Notes: generated by a model from the sequence alone, not told the origin. 64,000 nucleotides of DNA from Clostridia bacterium (GCA_900768545.1 CAAGDD010000004.1:310001-374000), one strand, 5' to 3'. Positions 15,608 to 24,946 are shown, counted from the first letter of the stretch. Numbers and translations: made by a program.

Positions 15608-18196
15608 TTGGCAGCACAACAACTTAACGCACTCAAAACTATAAACTCAATGCAAAGAGAAGGTGCTTTGCAAAACTTGTTGATATCTATCAAACAATCG
15701 AAGACGGATATCGATACTTTTTCTAAATCTTTAAACGACCAAAAAGCCAAACTTGTTTTGAAACAACAAGAAGAAGCCAAGAGAGCCGAACTTGAAAAGG
15801 CTAAACAAGCTCAACTTGAACAAGAACAAGCACAAAAGGCTGCCGCTGAAAAAGAAATTAAAGAAAAAGAAGGAAAGCAAAAGGCAGAAACAAGCAAAAA
15901 GCAAATATTCTCTCAAGGCACAAATCAAAACAACAATTTTAGAAAGTTTGATCCAAACGCTCAAAGACGACCAAACTTCCAAAATGGTCAAAGACCACAA
16001 TTCCAAGATAGAAACAATCCAAACTTTAGAAACCAACAAAATGGTCAAAGATTTCAAAATGGACAAGGTGGACAATTCAACCGTAATGGACAATTCCAAA
16101 ACAGAAACAATTTTGGCGCAAATCAAAGACCACAAAATGGTCAAGGAGCAAAAAATCATTCATTTGTTTCAACTCGTGCCAACAATTTCAAATCTTTCTC
16201 ATCTGCTCCAACAGAAAGCAGTTCAGTTTTGGCTCAACCTGAAAGAAACTTTGGAAATAAAAACAAACAAAGAAGAAATATAGACGAAACAAAGAAAATT
16301 TCTGCAAAACAAAAAGCAGGATTTTCAAAACAAAACAATATCATCGTTATGGACGATGAAGGCATCGAAGAAACAACAATGGGGTCTAGAAAACTTATCA
16401 AAAAGAAGAAAGAAGTTGAAACTATTGTTGCACCACAAGTTACTCATGCAGTGATTACATCACAAGAAATTACTGTCAAAGAATTGAGCGAAAAAATTGG
16501 AAAATCTGTTGCTGAAATCGTTAAAAAACTTATGCTTTTGGGCATTATGGCAACAATCAACAGCACAATCGACTTTGACACTTGCGACCTTGTTGCTGGA
16601 GAACTTGGAGTTACGCTTGAACTTAAACTTGACAAAACTTATGAAGAGCAGTTGCTTGAAACTTCAAAAGAAGCAGACGACGACAAAGACCTTGTTAAAC
16701 GTCCACCAGTTGTTACGGTTATGGGGCACGTTGACCACGGCAAGACTTCACTTTTGGACGCTTTGAGAAAGACAAATGTCGTTTCGGGTGAAGCGGGCGG
16801 AATTACTCAAAAAATCGGTGCTTATCAAATTTCGTTTAATGGCGAAAAAATCACATTTATCGACACTCCTGGTCACGCTGCATTTACTTCAATGCGTGCA
16901 AGAGGAGCGGAAGTTACAGATATCGCGATCTTGGTTGTTGCGGCTGATGACGGAATTATGCCACAAACAATCGAAGCAATCCACCATATCAAAGCGGCGG
17001 GAGTTCCTATGATTGTTGCAATCAACAAAATGGATAAGCCAGAAGCAAATCCTGACCGCGTTAAACAACAACTCGCCGAACACGACGTTCTTCCAGAAGA
17101 ATGGGGCGGCGACGCAATTTGTGTTCCTATTTCTGCAAAAACTGGAATGGGCATTGACGAACTTAAAAAGATGATTTTGCTTGTTGCTGAAATGCAAGAA
17201 CTCAAAGCAAATCCAAACAAAATGGCGACAGGAACAGTTATCGAAGCTGAACTTGACAAAAATCGCGGGGCTGTTGCTACTGTGCTTGTTCAAAACGGCA
17301 CTTTGAAGATCGGTGACTCAATTATGTCAGGTATCACATACGGAAAAGTTAAGGCGATGTTTGATGAAAACGGGAAACCTATCAAAAAAGCGCCACCATC
17401 GACACCTGTTGCTGTTTTGGGCTTCAACGAAGTGCCAAATTCGGGCGACGCTGTTTATGTTGTTGACGAAAGTTTGTCAAAACAAGTTATCAATGAAAGA
17501 ATAAATAAAATCAAACAAGAACGCGCAAAACGCACATCTGGCGTGAGCGCTGACGACTTTATGAATCGTGTGAACGAAGGAAAACTCAAAAACCTTAACA
17601 TCATTCTCAAAGCCGACACTCAAGGCTCTGTTGAAGCGTTGCAAGCGTCTTTGGAAGCGATTAAAAACGAAGAAGTCAAGGTTGTTTGCATTCACAGCGC
17701 TGCTGGTGCTGTTACTGAAAGCGATGTTTTGCTTGCTCAAACAACAGGAGCTATCATTGTTGCGTTCAACTTGAAGACTGCATCAAAAATTGCTCAAATG
17801 ATTGACAGTTTGAAGATTGAATTTATCGAATCGAAGATCATTTATGAAGTTGTTGACCAAATCACTCGCTTGTCAAAGGGAATGATGGCGATCAAGTATG
17901 AAGAAAAATATACTGGCCGCGCCGAAATCCGCGTTATTTTCAAACTTTCTTCTGCTGGAAAAGTTGCAGGAAGTTATGTTCTTGACGGAAAAATGCAAAG
18001 AAACGGCATAGCAAAAGTTAAACGCAACGACCAAATCATAGGCGAAAGCGTTATCGAATCAATGAAGATCGTTAAAGATGAAAAGAGTGAAGTTGCAAAA
18101 GGCTATGAATGCGGAATTAAACTTCGCGATAATATTGATTTTGCCGAAGGCGATATCATCGAATGTTATATTAAAGAACAAGTTAAGAGAGATTAG
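15608..18196 (+). CDS. infB: Translation initiation factor IF-2 with Asn/Gln-rich N-terminal region
   Basis: 862 aa. GTPase that brings fMet-tRNA to the 30S subunit. IF2-N domain at about 280-335 (VKELSEKIGKSVAEIVKKL), G domain from about 365 (GHVDHGKTSLLDAL at 373, DTPGHAAF, NKMDKP), then domains II, III and IV. Residues about 103-182 are a low-complexity run made almost only of N, Q, R, G, F and P, with FQNGQ and RNN repeats; it resembles prion-like or RGG-type disordered regions. Residues 45-100 are a charged coiled coil. TTG start follows AGGAG by six bases. Confidence 0.97.
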   Translation: MAAQQLNALKTINSMQREGALQNLLISIKQSKTDIDTFSKSLNDQKAKLVLKQQEEAKRAELEKAKQAQLEQEQAQKAAAEKEIKEKEGKQKAETSKKQIFSQGTNQNNNFRKFDPNAQRRPNFQNGQRPQFQDRNNPNFRNQQNGQRFQNGQGGQFNRNGQFQNRNNFGANQRPQNGQGAKNHSFVSTRANNFKSFSSAPTESSSVLAQPERNFGNKNKQRRNIDETKKISAKQKAGFSKQNNIIVMDDEGIEETTMGSRKLIKKKKEVETIVAPQVTHAVITSQEITVKELSEKIGKSVAEIVKKLMLLGIMATINSTIDFDTCDLVAGELGVTLELKLDKTYEEQLLETSKEADDDKDLVKRPPVVTVMGHVDHGKTSLLDALRKTNVVSGEAGGITQKIGAYQISFNGEKITFIDTPGHAAFTSMRARGAEVTDIAILVVAADDGIMPQTIEAIHHIKAAGVPMIVAINKMDKPEANPDRVKQQLAEHDVLPEEWGGDAICVPISAKTGMGIDELKKMILLVAEMQELKANPNKMATGTVIEAELDKNRGAVATVLVQNGTLKIGDSIMSGITYGKVKAMFDENGKPIKKAPPSTPVAVLGFNEVPNSGDAVYVVDESLSKQVINERINKIKQERAKRTSGVSADDFMNRVNEGKLKNLNIILKADTQGSVEALQASLEAIKNEEVKVVCIHSAAGAVTESDVLLAQTTGAIIVAFNLKTASKIAQMIDSLKIEFIESKIIYEVVDQITRLSKGMMAIKYEEKYTGRAEIRVIFKLSSAGKVAGSYVLDGKMQRNGIAKVKRNDQIIGESVIESMKIVKDEKSEVAKGYECGIKLRDNIDFAEGDIIECYIKEQVKRD

Positions 18197-18211
18197 TTTA
18201 AATCTCTTTTT
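18185..18211 (+). terminator. Weak terminator-like hairpin between infB and rbfA
   Basis: AGAGATT at the infB stop pairs with AATCTCT, followed by only five T. It may reduce read-through into rbfA rather than stop it. Confidence 0.4.
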
Positions 18212-18230
18212 GCTTATTATGGAGGTTTTT

Positions 18231-18599
18231 ATGTCAAACAGAATCGAAAGAGCAAATGCTGAAATTATGCGTTGCTTGATGGAAATTATCAAAACGAAAA
18301 TGAACGACCCACGCCTTGACAAAATTGTTAGCATCACAGAAGTTAGCGTTACACCTGACTTTAAATATTGCAAAGCAAAAGTCAGCGTGCTAGATTTAAA
18401 CGATGTCGTTAATGTCACAAATGTTTTGCAAAAGAGCGAAGGATATATCAAGCGCGAACTTGCAAAAATGATTGATATGCCATCTGTGCCAAAAATTAGT
18501 TTTGTTGTGGATAAAAGCACTATGAGTGCGATTCGCGTCGAAGAAATTTTGCGAACTTTAAATATTCCAAAAGAAGAGGCAGAAGATGATAACAACTAA
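18231..18599 (+). CDS. rbfA: Ribosome-binding factor A
   Basis: 122 aa, a KH-like cold-shock protein for 16S rRNA 5'-end maturation. Typical start SNRIERANAEIMRCLMEII and MNDPRLDKIVSITEVSVTPDF. The ATG at 18231 follows GGAGG; longer in-frame upstream sequence overlaps infB and lacks a ribosome site. Overlaps nrnA by 14 bases. Confidence 0.95.
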   Translation: MSNRIERANAEIMRCLMEIIKTKMNDPRLDKIVSITEVSVTPDFKYCKAKVSVLDLNDVVNVTNVLQKSEGYIKRELAKMIDMPSVPKISFVVDKSTMSAIRVEEILRTLNIPKEEAEDDNN

Positions 18600-19575
18600 T
18601 CAAATCATAGAAAAAATCAAAAACGCGAAAAATATTGCGATATTTGCCCATAGAAACCCTGATCCTGATGCTTGTGCATCAATGTTTGCCTTGGAGGATT
18701 TATGCCAAAATTTGGGCAAAAATGGTCAAATCTTTGTCGCTAAAAGAGAAGAAAACTATCTAGACAAGATTTTCCCACTTTCTAAGACTCGCGCAGATTT
18801 CAAAGTTTGCGATTTTGATTTGATTATGTTTGTTGATATGCATCAAACTATGCGTCTTGACAAAAATCTTGTTCCAGACGCTGACAATGTGTTTAAAAAA
18901 GCACAAAACTTGGTTATCGTTGACCATCACGTCGTTCAAAAAGACGATATCATTCCAACTGAAGATTATTACATAAGAGTTGAAGCGTCTTGCAGCCAAC
19001 TTATTTTGGAACTTTTCCAAGCTGCGCATATAACTCCAAGCAAACAAGTTTGCACTTATCTTTATGCTGGGCTTATGGGCGACACAAACAGATTTTTAAA
19101 CACAAATTTAAATTTGAATGTGTTTAATTGTGCGTCATATCTTATGCAAAATGGCGCAGATATTCAATTTGTTTACAATTTTATGTATCGCTACAAAACG
19201 AAAGAAGAACTTGCTGTTTACAAATATTATCTCGACCATATTCATTTCGCGTGCGACGGAAGATGTGCTTTTGTTACTTTTTCAAAAGAAACTCAACGAA
19301 AACTTGGGGTGACAATCGAAGATATTAAGTCACTTGCAGGCGAATTGATTTTGATTAAGGGTGTTGAAGTTACATTTTTGATTATTGAATATTTTGACGG
19401 AGTTTATAAATTTAGTTTAAGATGTCTTCAAGACCACGCAGTCGACGGATTTTGTGCAAAACACGGTGGCGGCGGTCATAGAAATGCGTCAGGTTTTGAA
19501 GCAGAAATCACACCTGCACAAATTGAAGAAGTTGTGCCAAAATGGGCTGACGAAATTTTAAACGACAAAATTTAA
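18586..19575 (+). CDS. nrnA: DHH family phosphoesterase NrnA-like (oligoribonuclease/pAp phosphatase)
   Basis: 329 aa. DHH/DHHA1 protein that degrades nanoRNA and 3'-phosphoadenosine 5'-phosphate. Motifs: HRNPDPDACAS (first metal site), DMH, VDHHV (DHH) and GGGGHRNASG (DHHA1). It overlaps rbfA and lies before truB, the usual Firmicutes order. Confidence 0.93.
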   Translation: MITTNQIIEKIKNAKNIAIFAHRNPDPDACASMFALEDLCQNLGKNGQIFVAKREENYLDKIFPLSKTRADFKVCDFDLIMFVDMHQTMRLDKNLVPDADNVFKKAQNLVIVDHHVVQKDDIIPTEDYYIRVEASCSQLILELFQAAHITPSKQVCTYLYAGLMGDTNRFLNTNLNLNVFNCASYLMQNGADIQFVYNFMYRYKTKEELAVYKYYLDHIHFACDGRCAFVTFSKETQRKLGVTIEDIKSLAGELILIKGVEVTFLIIEYFDGVYKFSLRCLQDHAVDGFCAKHGGGGHRNASGFEAEITPAQIEEVVPKWADEILNDKI

Positions 19576-19587
19576 AAACAAAATCTG

Positions 19588-19629
19588 GCAAAAATTTTTG
19601 TAAACAAATCGAAAATTTTTGCTTTTTTT
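19588..19629 (+). terminator. Terminator between nrnA and truB
   Basis: GCAAAAATTTT (19588-19598) pairs with AAAATTTTTGC (19612-19622), followed by seven T. A Shine-Dalgarno for truB follows, so this could be partial termination. Confidence 0.65.
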
Positions 19630-19644
19630 ATAAAGGAGCGTCAA

Positions 19645-20544
19645 ATGGCAAAAGAAATTAAATTTGACAAAAACGGAATAATTTTGATAAACAAGCCAGA
19701 AGGCGTTTCGTCAAACAAAGTTGTAAATATCGTCAAGCACACACTTAGCGCGGACAAATGCGGGCATCTTGGAACTCTTGACCTAGAAGGTGCGGGGCTT
19801 TTGCCGGTCACAGTCAACAAAGGAACAAAACTTTTTGATTGGTTTCTAAACAAAGACAAAACTTATGAAACAATCTTTGTTTTCGGATTTGAAACCGACA
19901 CTTTGGATTTGAGCGGAACGATTTTGAAACAAGACGACAAAATTGTGTCACGCGACGAAGTCGAAAAGGCTATCAAAACAATGATAGGTTTTTATGACCA
20001 AATGCCACCGATGTATTCGGCAAAAAAAGTGGGTGGCGTGGTCGCATATAAAAGTGCGCGAAAAGGTGAGAGTTTAAATTTGTCACCAAAAAATATTTCG
20101 ATCTATGATTTCAAACTTTTATCTCAAATTGATACAAACAAATTCAAATTTGAAATTTCGTGTTCAAGCGGAACTTATATAAGAAGTGTTTGTCGTGATT
20201 TGGCTTACAAACTCTCTACCTATGGTAGTATGCAATGCATACTACGCACAAGATGTGGAAATTTTTATCTAAAAGACGCCAGCACTTTGGAAGAGTTTGA
20301 AAACGGAAAGTTTGACTTTATCGAATGCGACAATGTGTTCGATTTTGACAAAATTTTGCTTGATGACATTCAAACTGAAAAGATTTTAAATGGCGTTGAT
20401 ATCAAAATTGGGCAAGAAAATTTTGAAAACAAAGACGAAAATTTGAAAAAAAATCAAAAATACAAAGTTTATTCTCAAAAACAATTTTTGGGGCTTGGCG
20501 AGATTTTTGACGACAAATTGAGATTGACATTAAGACTTGTTTAA
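19645..20544 (+). CDS. truB: tRNA pseudouridine-55 synthase TruB
   Basis: 299 aa. Makes pseudouridine 55 in the T-loop of tRNAs. Catalytic motif GHLGTLDLEGAGLLPV holds the nucleophile Asp; SCSSGTYIRSVCRDL is the second signature. Residues about 191-202 (STYGSMQCILRT) are encoded by a copy of the dispersed palindromic repeat, yet alignment by eye to B. subtilis TruB shows no length change there. C-terminal PUA-like region ends GLGEIFDDKLRLTLRLV. Confidence 0.95.
   Translation: MAKEIKFDKNGIILINKPEGVSSNKVVNIVKHTLSADKCGHLGTLDLEGAGLLPVTVNKGTKLFDWFLNKDKTYETIFVFGFETDTLDLSGTILKQDDKIVSRDEVEKAIKTMIGFYDQMPPMYSAKKVGGVVAYKSARKGESLNLSPKNISIYDFKLLSQIDTNKFKFEISCSSGTYIRSVCRDLAYKLSTYGSMQCILRTRCGNFYLKDASTLEEFENGKFDFIECDNVFDFDKILLDDIQTEKILNGVDIKIGQENFENKDENLKKNQKYKVYSQKQFLGLGEIFDDKLRLTLRLV
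20216..20246. repeat. Dispersed palindromic repeat inside truB
   Basis: GTAGTATGCA (20225-20234), one base, then TGCATACTAC (20236-20245): a perfect 10-bp inverted repeat, preceded by a smaller CTACC-TAT-GGTAG palindrome. The core is the same as in the intergenic copies. Confidence 0.75.
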
Positions 20545-20580
20545 GAGAGTTTTTTTGATTTGAAAGTTTTTGATATTGTT

Positions 20581-20608
20581 TTGCATTTTTCTTTTGTTGT
20601 GTTATTAT
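20581..20608 (+). promoter_or_regulatory. Promoter of the endonuclease IV-like gene
   Basis: TTGCAT (20581-20586), a 16-nt spacer and TATTAT (20603-20608). Confidence 0.6.
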
Positions 20609-20627
20609 GTGTTTAAAGGGGAAACTT

Positions 20628-21488
20628 ATGGGAAATGTTTTGTTTGGGCCAGCTGGAAACAGCGAAAGTTTTTATAACGAAGGGCACAAATCGTCATTAG
20701 AAACTGCAAAATGGGTCAAGGATCGCGGACTTGATATTTTTGAATATAGTTTTGGTCAAGGTTATCGAATGAACAGCGAAACGGCGACAAAACTTGGCGA
20801 AGAATTTGAAAAACAAGGGGTCGAACTTTCGATTCACGCACCTTATTTTATCAATTTTGCAAATCCAGAAGACGAAATGTATCAAAAATCGCTTGGATAT
20901 ATCAAAACTGGCATCAAATTTTTGAATATGTTTAAAGGAAATCGACTTGTTTTTCACTCTGGCAGTTGCGGAAAGGCAAAACGCGAAGATGCGATCAAAC
21001 TTATGAGTGAGCGTTTTGTTGAGTTTATGCCAGAAATTGAAACTTTGCTTGGCGAAAATATGTTTATTTGCCCTGAAACTATGGGGAAAACAATGCAAAT
21101 CGGCACTTGGAAAGAGATTATTGATCTTTGCACAATCTCAAACAAACTTATGCCAACTTTTGACTTTGGTCATATCAATGCTTTGACACAAGGCTCGCTT
21201 AAAACGAGTGAAGATTATCAAAAAATCTTTGATTATTGCTTCGAAAAACTGGGCGAATATCGCACAAAAAATGCTCATATTCATTTTTCAAAGATTGAAT
21301 ATGGCGCAAAAGGAGAAATTCGTCACTTGACTTTTGACGACCAAATTTATGGGCCAAAATTTGACGCTTTGTGTGAAGTTTTGGTCAAAAATGATATGTC
21401 GTGTCATATTATTTGCGAGTCAAACGGCACAATGGCAGAAGATAGTTTGATTATGAAAAATTGTTATCAAAAAATGAAAAGAAATTAA
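20628..21488 (+). CDS. Endonuclease IV / AP-endonuclease-2-like TIM barrel protein
   Basis: 286 aa. TIM barrel with endonuclease IV-type features: LSIHAPYFINFANPE, the first metal histidine region VFHSG, ICPETMGK, DFGHINA and HIHFSK. These match the positions of the three-zinc site of Nfo, though several residues differ (for example ETMGK where Nfo has ETTAG). Role in repair of abasic DNA is probable; a sugar isomerase-like role cannot be excluded. The ATG at 20628 follows AAAGGGG. Confidence 0.8.
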   Translation: MGNVLFGPAGNSESFYNEGHKSSLETAKWVKDRGLDIFEYSFGQGYRMNSETATKLGEEFEKQGVELSIHAPYFINFANPEDEMYQKSLGYIKTGIKFLNMFKGNRLVFHSGSCGKAKREDAIKLMSERFVEFMPEIETLLGENMFICPETMGKTMQIGTWKEIIDLCTISNKLMPTFDFGHINALTQGSLKTSEDYQKIFDYCFEKLGEYRTKNAHIHFSKIEYGAKGEIRHLTFDDQIYGPKFDALCEVLVKNDMSCHIICESNGTMAEDSLIMKNCYQKMKRN

Positions 21489-21577
21489 CTTTTGCAGCAC
21501 TCTGTCAAATTTTTGGCAAAAATCAAAAATTTTGAGCAAAATTTGTTTGTCAAATCATAGTTTTTTTAGAAAAATAC

Positions 21578-21606
21578 TTGATAGATGGGCTGTTTTGTGT
21601 TATAAT
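21578..21606 (+). promoter_or_regulatory. Promoter of efp
   Basis: TTGATA (21578-21583), a 17-nt spacer and a perfect TATAAT (21601-21606). Confidence 0.8.
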
Positions 21607-21640
21607 TAAGAGTAAAAAATTTATTTATTGGGAGATTATT

Positions 21641-22201
21641 ATGGTATCAGCTGGTGATTTTAGAAAAGGCACAACTTTTGAAATGGACGGAAACGTTTAC
21701 AACGTTATTGACTTCTTGCACGTTAAACCAGGCAAGGGTTCTCCATTCGTTCGTGCAAAAATTAAAAACGTTATGACAGGACAAGTTCAAGAAACTACTT
21801 TCAACCCTTCAGACAAGTTCCAAGATGCAGTTATTGAAAAGAAAGAAATGCTTTATCTTTACAATGATGGCGACCTTTATTATTTTATGGACAACGAAAC
21901 TTATGAACAAATGCCATTAAACAAAGGTGTTGTTGAAGACGCATTGAACTTCGTTACTGAAAATATGCCAACAACAATGTATATGTATAAAGGTGTTCCA
22001 TTCGCAGTTTATCCACCAACTTTCGTTGAACTCGAAGTTGTTGATACCGAACCAGGAATTCAAGGCGATACATCAAAAGCATCACTTAAACCTGCTACAC
22101 TTAGCACTGGTTATGTAATCAGGGTTCCACTTTTTGTCAACACAGGCGATATGATCAGAGTTGACACAAGAGATGGATCATATATGGAAAAAGTTAAATA
22201 A
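21641..22201 (+). CDS. efp: Translation elongation factor P
   Basis: 186 aa, normal EF-P length. Rescues ribosomes stalled on polyproline. Three beta-barrel domains; the tip loop reads HVKPGKGSPFVRAK with the lysine that is modified in other species. C-terminal signature GYVIRVPLFVNTGDMIRVDTRDGSY is intact. ATG 21641 follows GGGAG. Single-gene unit with its own promoter and terminator. Confidence 0.97.
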   Translation: MVSAGDFRKGTTFEMDGNVYNVIDFLHVKPGKGSPFVRAKIKNVMTGQVQETTFNPSDKFQDAVIEKKEMLYLYNDGDLYYFMDNETYEQMPLNKGVVEDALNFVTENMPTTMYMYKGVPFAVYPPTFVELEVVDTEPGIQGDTSKASLKPATLSTGYVIRVPLFVNTGDMIRVDTRDGSYMEKVK

Positions 22202-22220
22202 TTTCGACCAATTTAAAATA

Positions 22221-22250
22221 AAAAAACTCTCAATTCGAGAGTTTTTTTTG
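22221..22250. terminator. Bidirectional terminator after efp
   Basis: AACTCTC (22225-22231) and GAGAGTT (22237-22243) with a 5-nt loop, A-run before and T-run after. Serves efp and the convergent DUF4116 gene. Confidence 0.9.
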
Positions 22251-22283
22251 ATACATTAAAACAATTTTAAATCAAACAAATCA

Positions 22284-23006
22284 TTACTTTTTGCAGATGT
22301 CTTCAACTTCTTTCAAATATCTTCTGCCCATTTTGATCATGTGATCATGATATTTGTCGGCTTCTTGAAAAGTTTTTTTAATTGCACAATTTTCAATAGC
22401 TTTTTCTCTTTCTGCCTTCTTGTTTTCTTCGATTTGTTTTTTCAATTCTTCTTTAAATTGATAATAAGTGCGATCGATCATAAGTCTTCTAATTCGTTTT
22501 GAAACAAATTGAAGAGAGTAGATATCGTTGTTGATAGCGTCTAAACAAACTTCTGGGTCATCTTTCAAACGAACTGAAGCAAATTTGAGCGAAGCGCTGT
22601 TAATTTTGACAGCAGAAACAACAATTTCTTTCATATCACGAACATCGTTTGACGCATATTGAAGCGCCATAGGATTTTTTGAAATTGCTATATAAACGAT
22701 TTTTGGATTGTCTTTAATTTCAAGTGCACAGAAATTCAAAGCGAGTGGGTCGTTCATAATAGCGACCGTGGCGATAGTTTCATCAGCTCTCAAATCTCTT
22801 GAAGCGAATTTGAGTGCAGCTCCGTTGTTTTTAACGGCTTGGAAAACGATTTGATAATTTGATCTCAAAGCTTTGTTACAGCTAGCCAAAAACATAGGGT
22901 CTTTTTGGATTTCTTGCATTGCAACATTATAATTGCTTTCAAGCACAATTTTTTCTTCTGTTAAGTTTTGATTTTCTTTAATTTCGTTGTAAGTTTCTTT
23001 ATTCAT
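22284..23006 (-). CDS. DUF4116 repeat protein
   Basis: 240 aa, soluble. Residues about 30-185 hold four or so units of a 25-residue helical repeat (ALKFASRDLRADETIATVAI, ALQYASNDVRDMKEIVVSAV), matching the DUF4116 pattern seen in bacterial and viral proteins with no known function. A charged coiled-coil C-terminus follows. The repeats suggest protein-protein contact. It has a near-consensus promoter of its own and is divergent from lepA. Confidence 0.8.
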   Translation of the reverse strand: MNKETYNEIKENQNLTEEKIVLESNYNVAMQEIQKDPMFLASCNKALRSNYQIVFQAVKNNGAALKFASRDLRADETIATVAIMNDPLALNFCALEIKDNPKIVYIAISKNPMALQYASNDVRDMKEIVVSAVKINSASLKFASVRLKDDPEVCLDAINNDIYSLQFVSKRIRRLMIDRTYYQFKEELKKQIEENKKAEREKAIENCAIKKTFQEADKYHDHMIKMGRRYLKEVEDICKK

Positions 23007-23028
23007 AATATCTTCCTTTTATAAAAAT

Positions 23029-23057
23029 ATTGTATCATAAACATTGTTGTTTGTCAA
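23029..23057 (-). promoter_or_regulatory. Promoter of the DUF4116 gene
   Basis: On the minus strand TTGACA (23052-23057), a 17-nt spacer and TACAAT (23029-23034), followed by AAGGAAG before the ATG. Confidence 0.8.
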
Positions 23058-23130
23058 TCTCAAAATTTTGAAAATTTGTTTGCGATTGACGCTTTTTTTG
23101 TTGTATAATTGCTATTATTAGGAGAGCAAC

Positions 23131-24936
23131 TTGAAAGACTTATCACTTATTCGAAATTTTTGCATTATCGCACATATCGACCACGGCAAAAGCACTTTGG
23201 CTGACCGCTTGATCGAACTTACTGGCACGGTTTCAAAACGCGATATGCAAGACCAAATTTTGGACTCAATGGAACTCGAACGCGAAAAGGGCATCACGAT
23301 CAAACTTGCTCCAACGCGACTCATTTATGAATATGACGGAAAAGAATATACACTCAATTTGATTGACACGCCGGGGCACGTCGATTTCACTTATGAAGTT
23401 TCACGCTCGCTCGCAGCGTGTGAAGGCGCACTTCTTCTTGTTGACGCGTCACAAGGTGTTGAAGCACAGACCTTGGCAAACGCTTATTTGGCGCTTGACA
23501 ACAATCTTGAAATTATCCCTTGCATAAACAAAATCGACCTTCCTTCGGCACGCGTTGATGAAGTTAAACAAGAAATCGAAGATGTAATCGGTTTTGACGC
23601 TGAAAATTGCCCTTGTATTTCGGCGAAAGAAGGAATAAATATCGACCAAGTTTTGAAGGCTGTGATCGAACAAGTGCCAGCACCAGTTGGCGACGAAAAA
23701 AAACCGCTCAAAGCACTTATTTTTGACAGTCATTATGACAATTTTAAGGGTGCGATTTGTCTTGTTAGAATTTTTGACGGAAGCGTTCGCGCAGGTGACA
23801 AAATTTTGATGATGCAAACAGGAAAAATTTTCGATGTCACAGAAGTCGGCATTTTTGTTCCAACCACAAAAGAAACTGCTGTTTTGTCAGCGGGAGATGT
23901 TGGATATATTGCAGCGTCAATCAAGACAATTTCAGATGTTAAAGTGGGCGACACAGTCACTTCGGCAGAAGAGCCGATCAAGACACCTTTGGACGGATAT
24001 AAAGAAGTTCAGCCAGTCGTTTTCTGCGGAGTATTTCCAGTTGATGGAGCAAAATATGGCGAACTCAAAGACAGCCTTGAAAAACTCAAATTAAATGACG
24101 CAAGCCTTCAATTTACGCCAGAAAATTCAGCTGCACTTGGCTACGGCTTCCGCTGCGGCTTTTTGGGGCTTTTGCACCTTGAAATTATCACCGAAAGATT
24201 GGAACGCGAATTTAATCTTGATATTATCACGACCGCTCCAAGCGTTTCTTATCATGTTTACAAAACAAATGGCGATATGCTCGAAATTTCAAATCCTTCA
24301 AACCTTCCACCAGCAGTCGAAATTGACCATATCGAAGAGCCAATCGTCAACTGCCATATCTTCACGCCCCCAGAATTTGTCGGCACTATTATGGAACTTT
24401 GTCAAGACAAACGCGGCATTTATAAAGACCTTCAATATGTTGACAAACGCCGTGTTGAAGTGAAATATGTTTTGCCACTTGGCGAAATAATTTATGACTT
24501 TTTTGACAGTTTGAAGTCGCGCACAAAAGGTTATGCAAGTTTTGACTATGAATTTGCTGGCTTTGAAAGAGCTGACCTTGTGAGAGTTGATTTGATGTTG
24601 AATGGCGAAAGATGTGACGCTTTGTCACTCATCGTGCACAAAGACAAGGCTTACAATCGCGGAAGAGAACTTGCAGAACGCTTGAAAAAAATTATTCCGC
24701 GCCAACTTTTTGAAGTGCCTATCCAAGCGTGCATTGGAAACAAAATTATCGCACGCGAAACTATTTCGGCTATGCGAAAAGACGTTTTAGCGAAATGTTA
24801 TGGTGGCGACGTTACACGAAAAAGAAAGCTTCTTGAAAAACAAAAAGAAGGCAAAAAACGAATGAGAAAAATCGGCACAGTCGAGATTCCAAGTGAAGCC
24901 TTTATGAGCATTTTAAAACTTGACGACGAAGAATAG
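23131..24936 (+). CDS. lepA: Elongation factor 4 (LepA)
   Basis: 601 aa, normal length. Translational GTPase that acts on the ribosome in initiation or back-translocation. G1 AHIDHGKSTLADRL, G3 DTPGHVDF, G4 NKIDLP; the LepA-specific C-terminal domain ends RKRKLLEKQKEGKKRMRKIG. TTG start with AGGAGAG upstream. Slightly overlaps the open frame of hemW but not its preferred start. Confidence 0.97.
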   Translation: MKDLSLIRNFCIIAHIDHGKSTLADRLIELTGTVSKRDMQDQILDSMELEREKGITIKLAPTRLIYEYDGKEYTLNLIDTPGHVDFTYEVSRSLAACEGALLLVDASQGVEAQTLANAYLALDNNLEIIPCINKIDLPSARVDEVKQEIEDVIGFDAENCPCISAKEGINIDQVLKAVIEQVPAPVGDEKKPLKALIFDSHYDNFKGAICLVRIFDGSVRAGDKILMMQTGKIFDVTEVGIFVPTTKETAVLSAGDVGYIAASIKTISDVKVGDTVTSAEEPIKTPLDGYKEVQPVVFCGVFPVDGAKYGELKDSLEKLKLNDASLQFTPENSAALGYGFRCGFLGLLHLEIITERLEREFNLDIITTAPSVSYHVYKTNGDMLEISNPSNLPPAVEIDHIEEPIVNCHIFTPPEFVGTIMELCQDKRGIYKDLQYVDKRRVEVKYVLPLGEIIYDFFDSLKSRTKGYASFDYEFAGFERADLVRVDLMLNGERCDALSLIVHKDKAYNRGRELAERLKKIIPRQLFEVPIQACIGNKIIARETISAMRKDVLAKCYGGDVTRKRKLLEKQKEGKKRMRKIGTVEIPSEAFMSILKLDDEE

Positions 24937-24946
24937 CGAGGGCGAC

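Noticed and set aside
15731..16283. Open frames on both strands over the low-complexity part of infB
   Set aside because: They arise from the repetitive Asn/Gln/Lys codons of the IF-2 linker and have no independent start signals.
23086..23118. lepA promoter made of TTGACG and TATAAT
   Set aside because: The spacing is only 12 nt (or 21 nt to the next TATTAT), outside the normal range; a promoter is likely there but I cannot define it.
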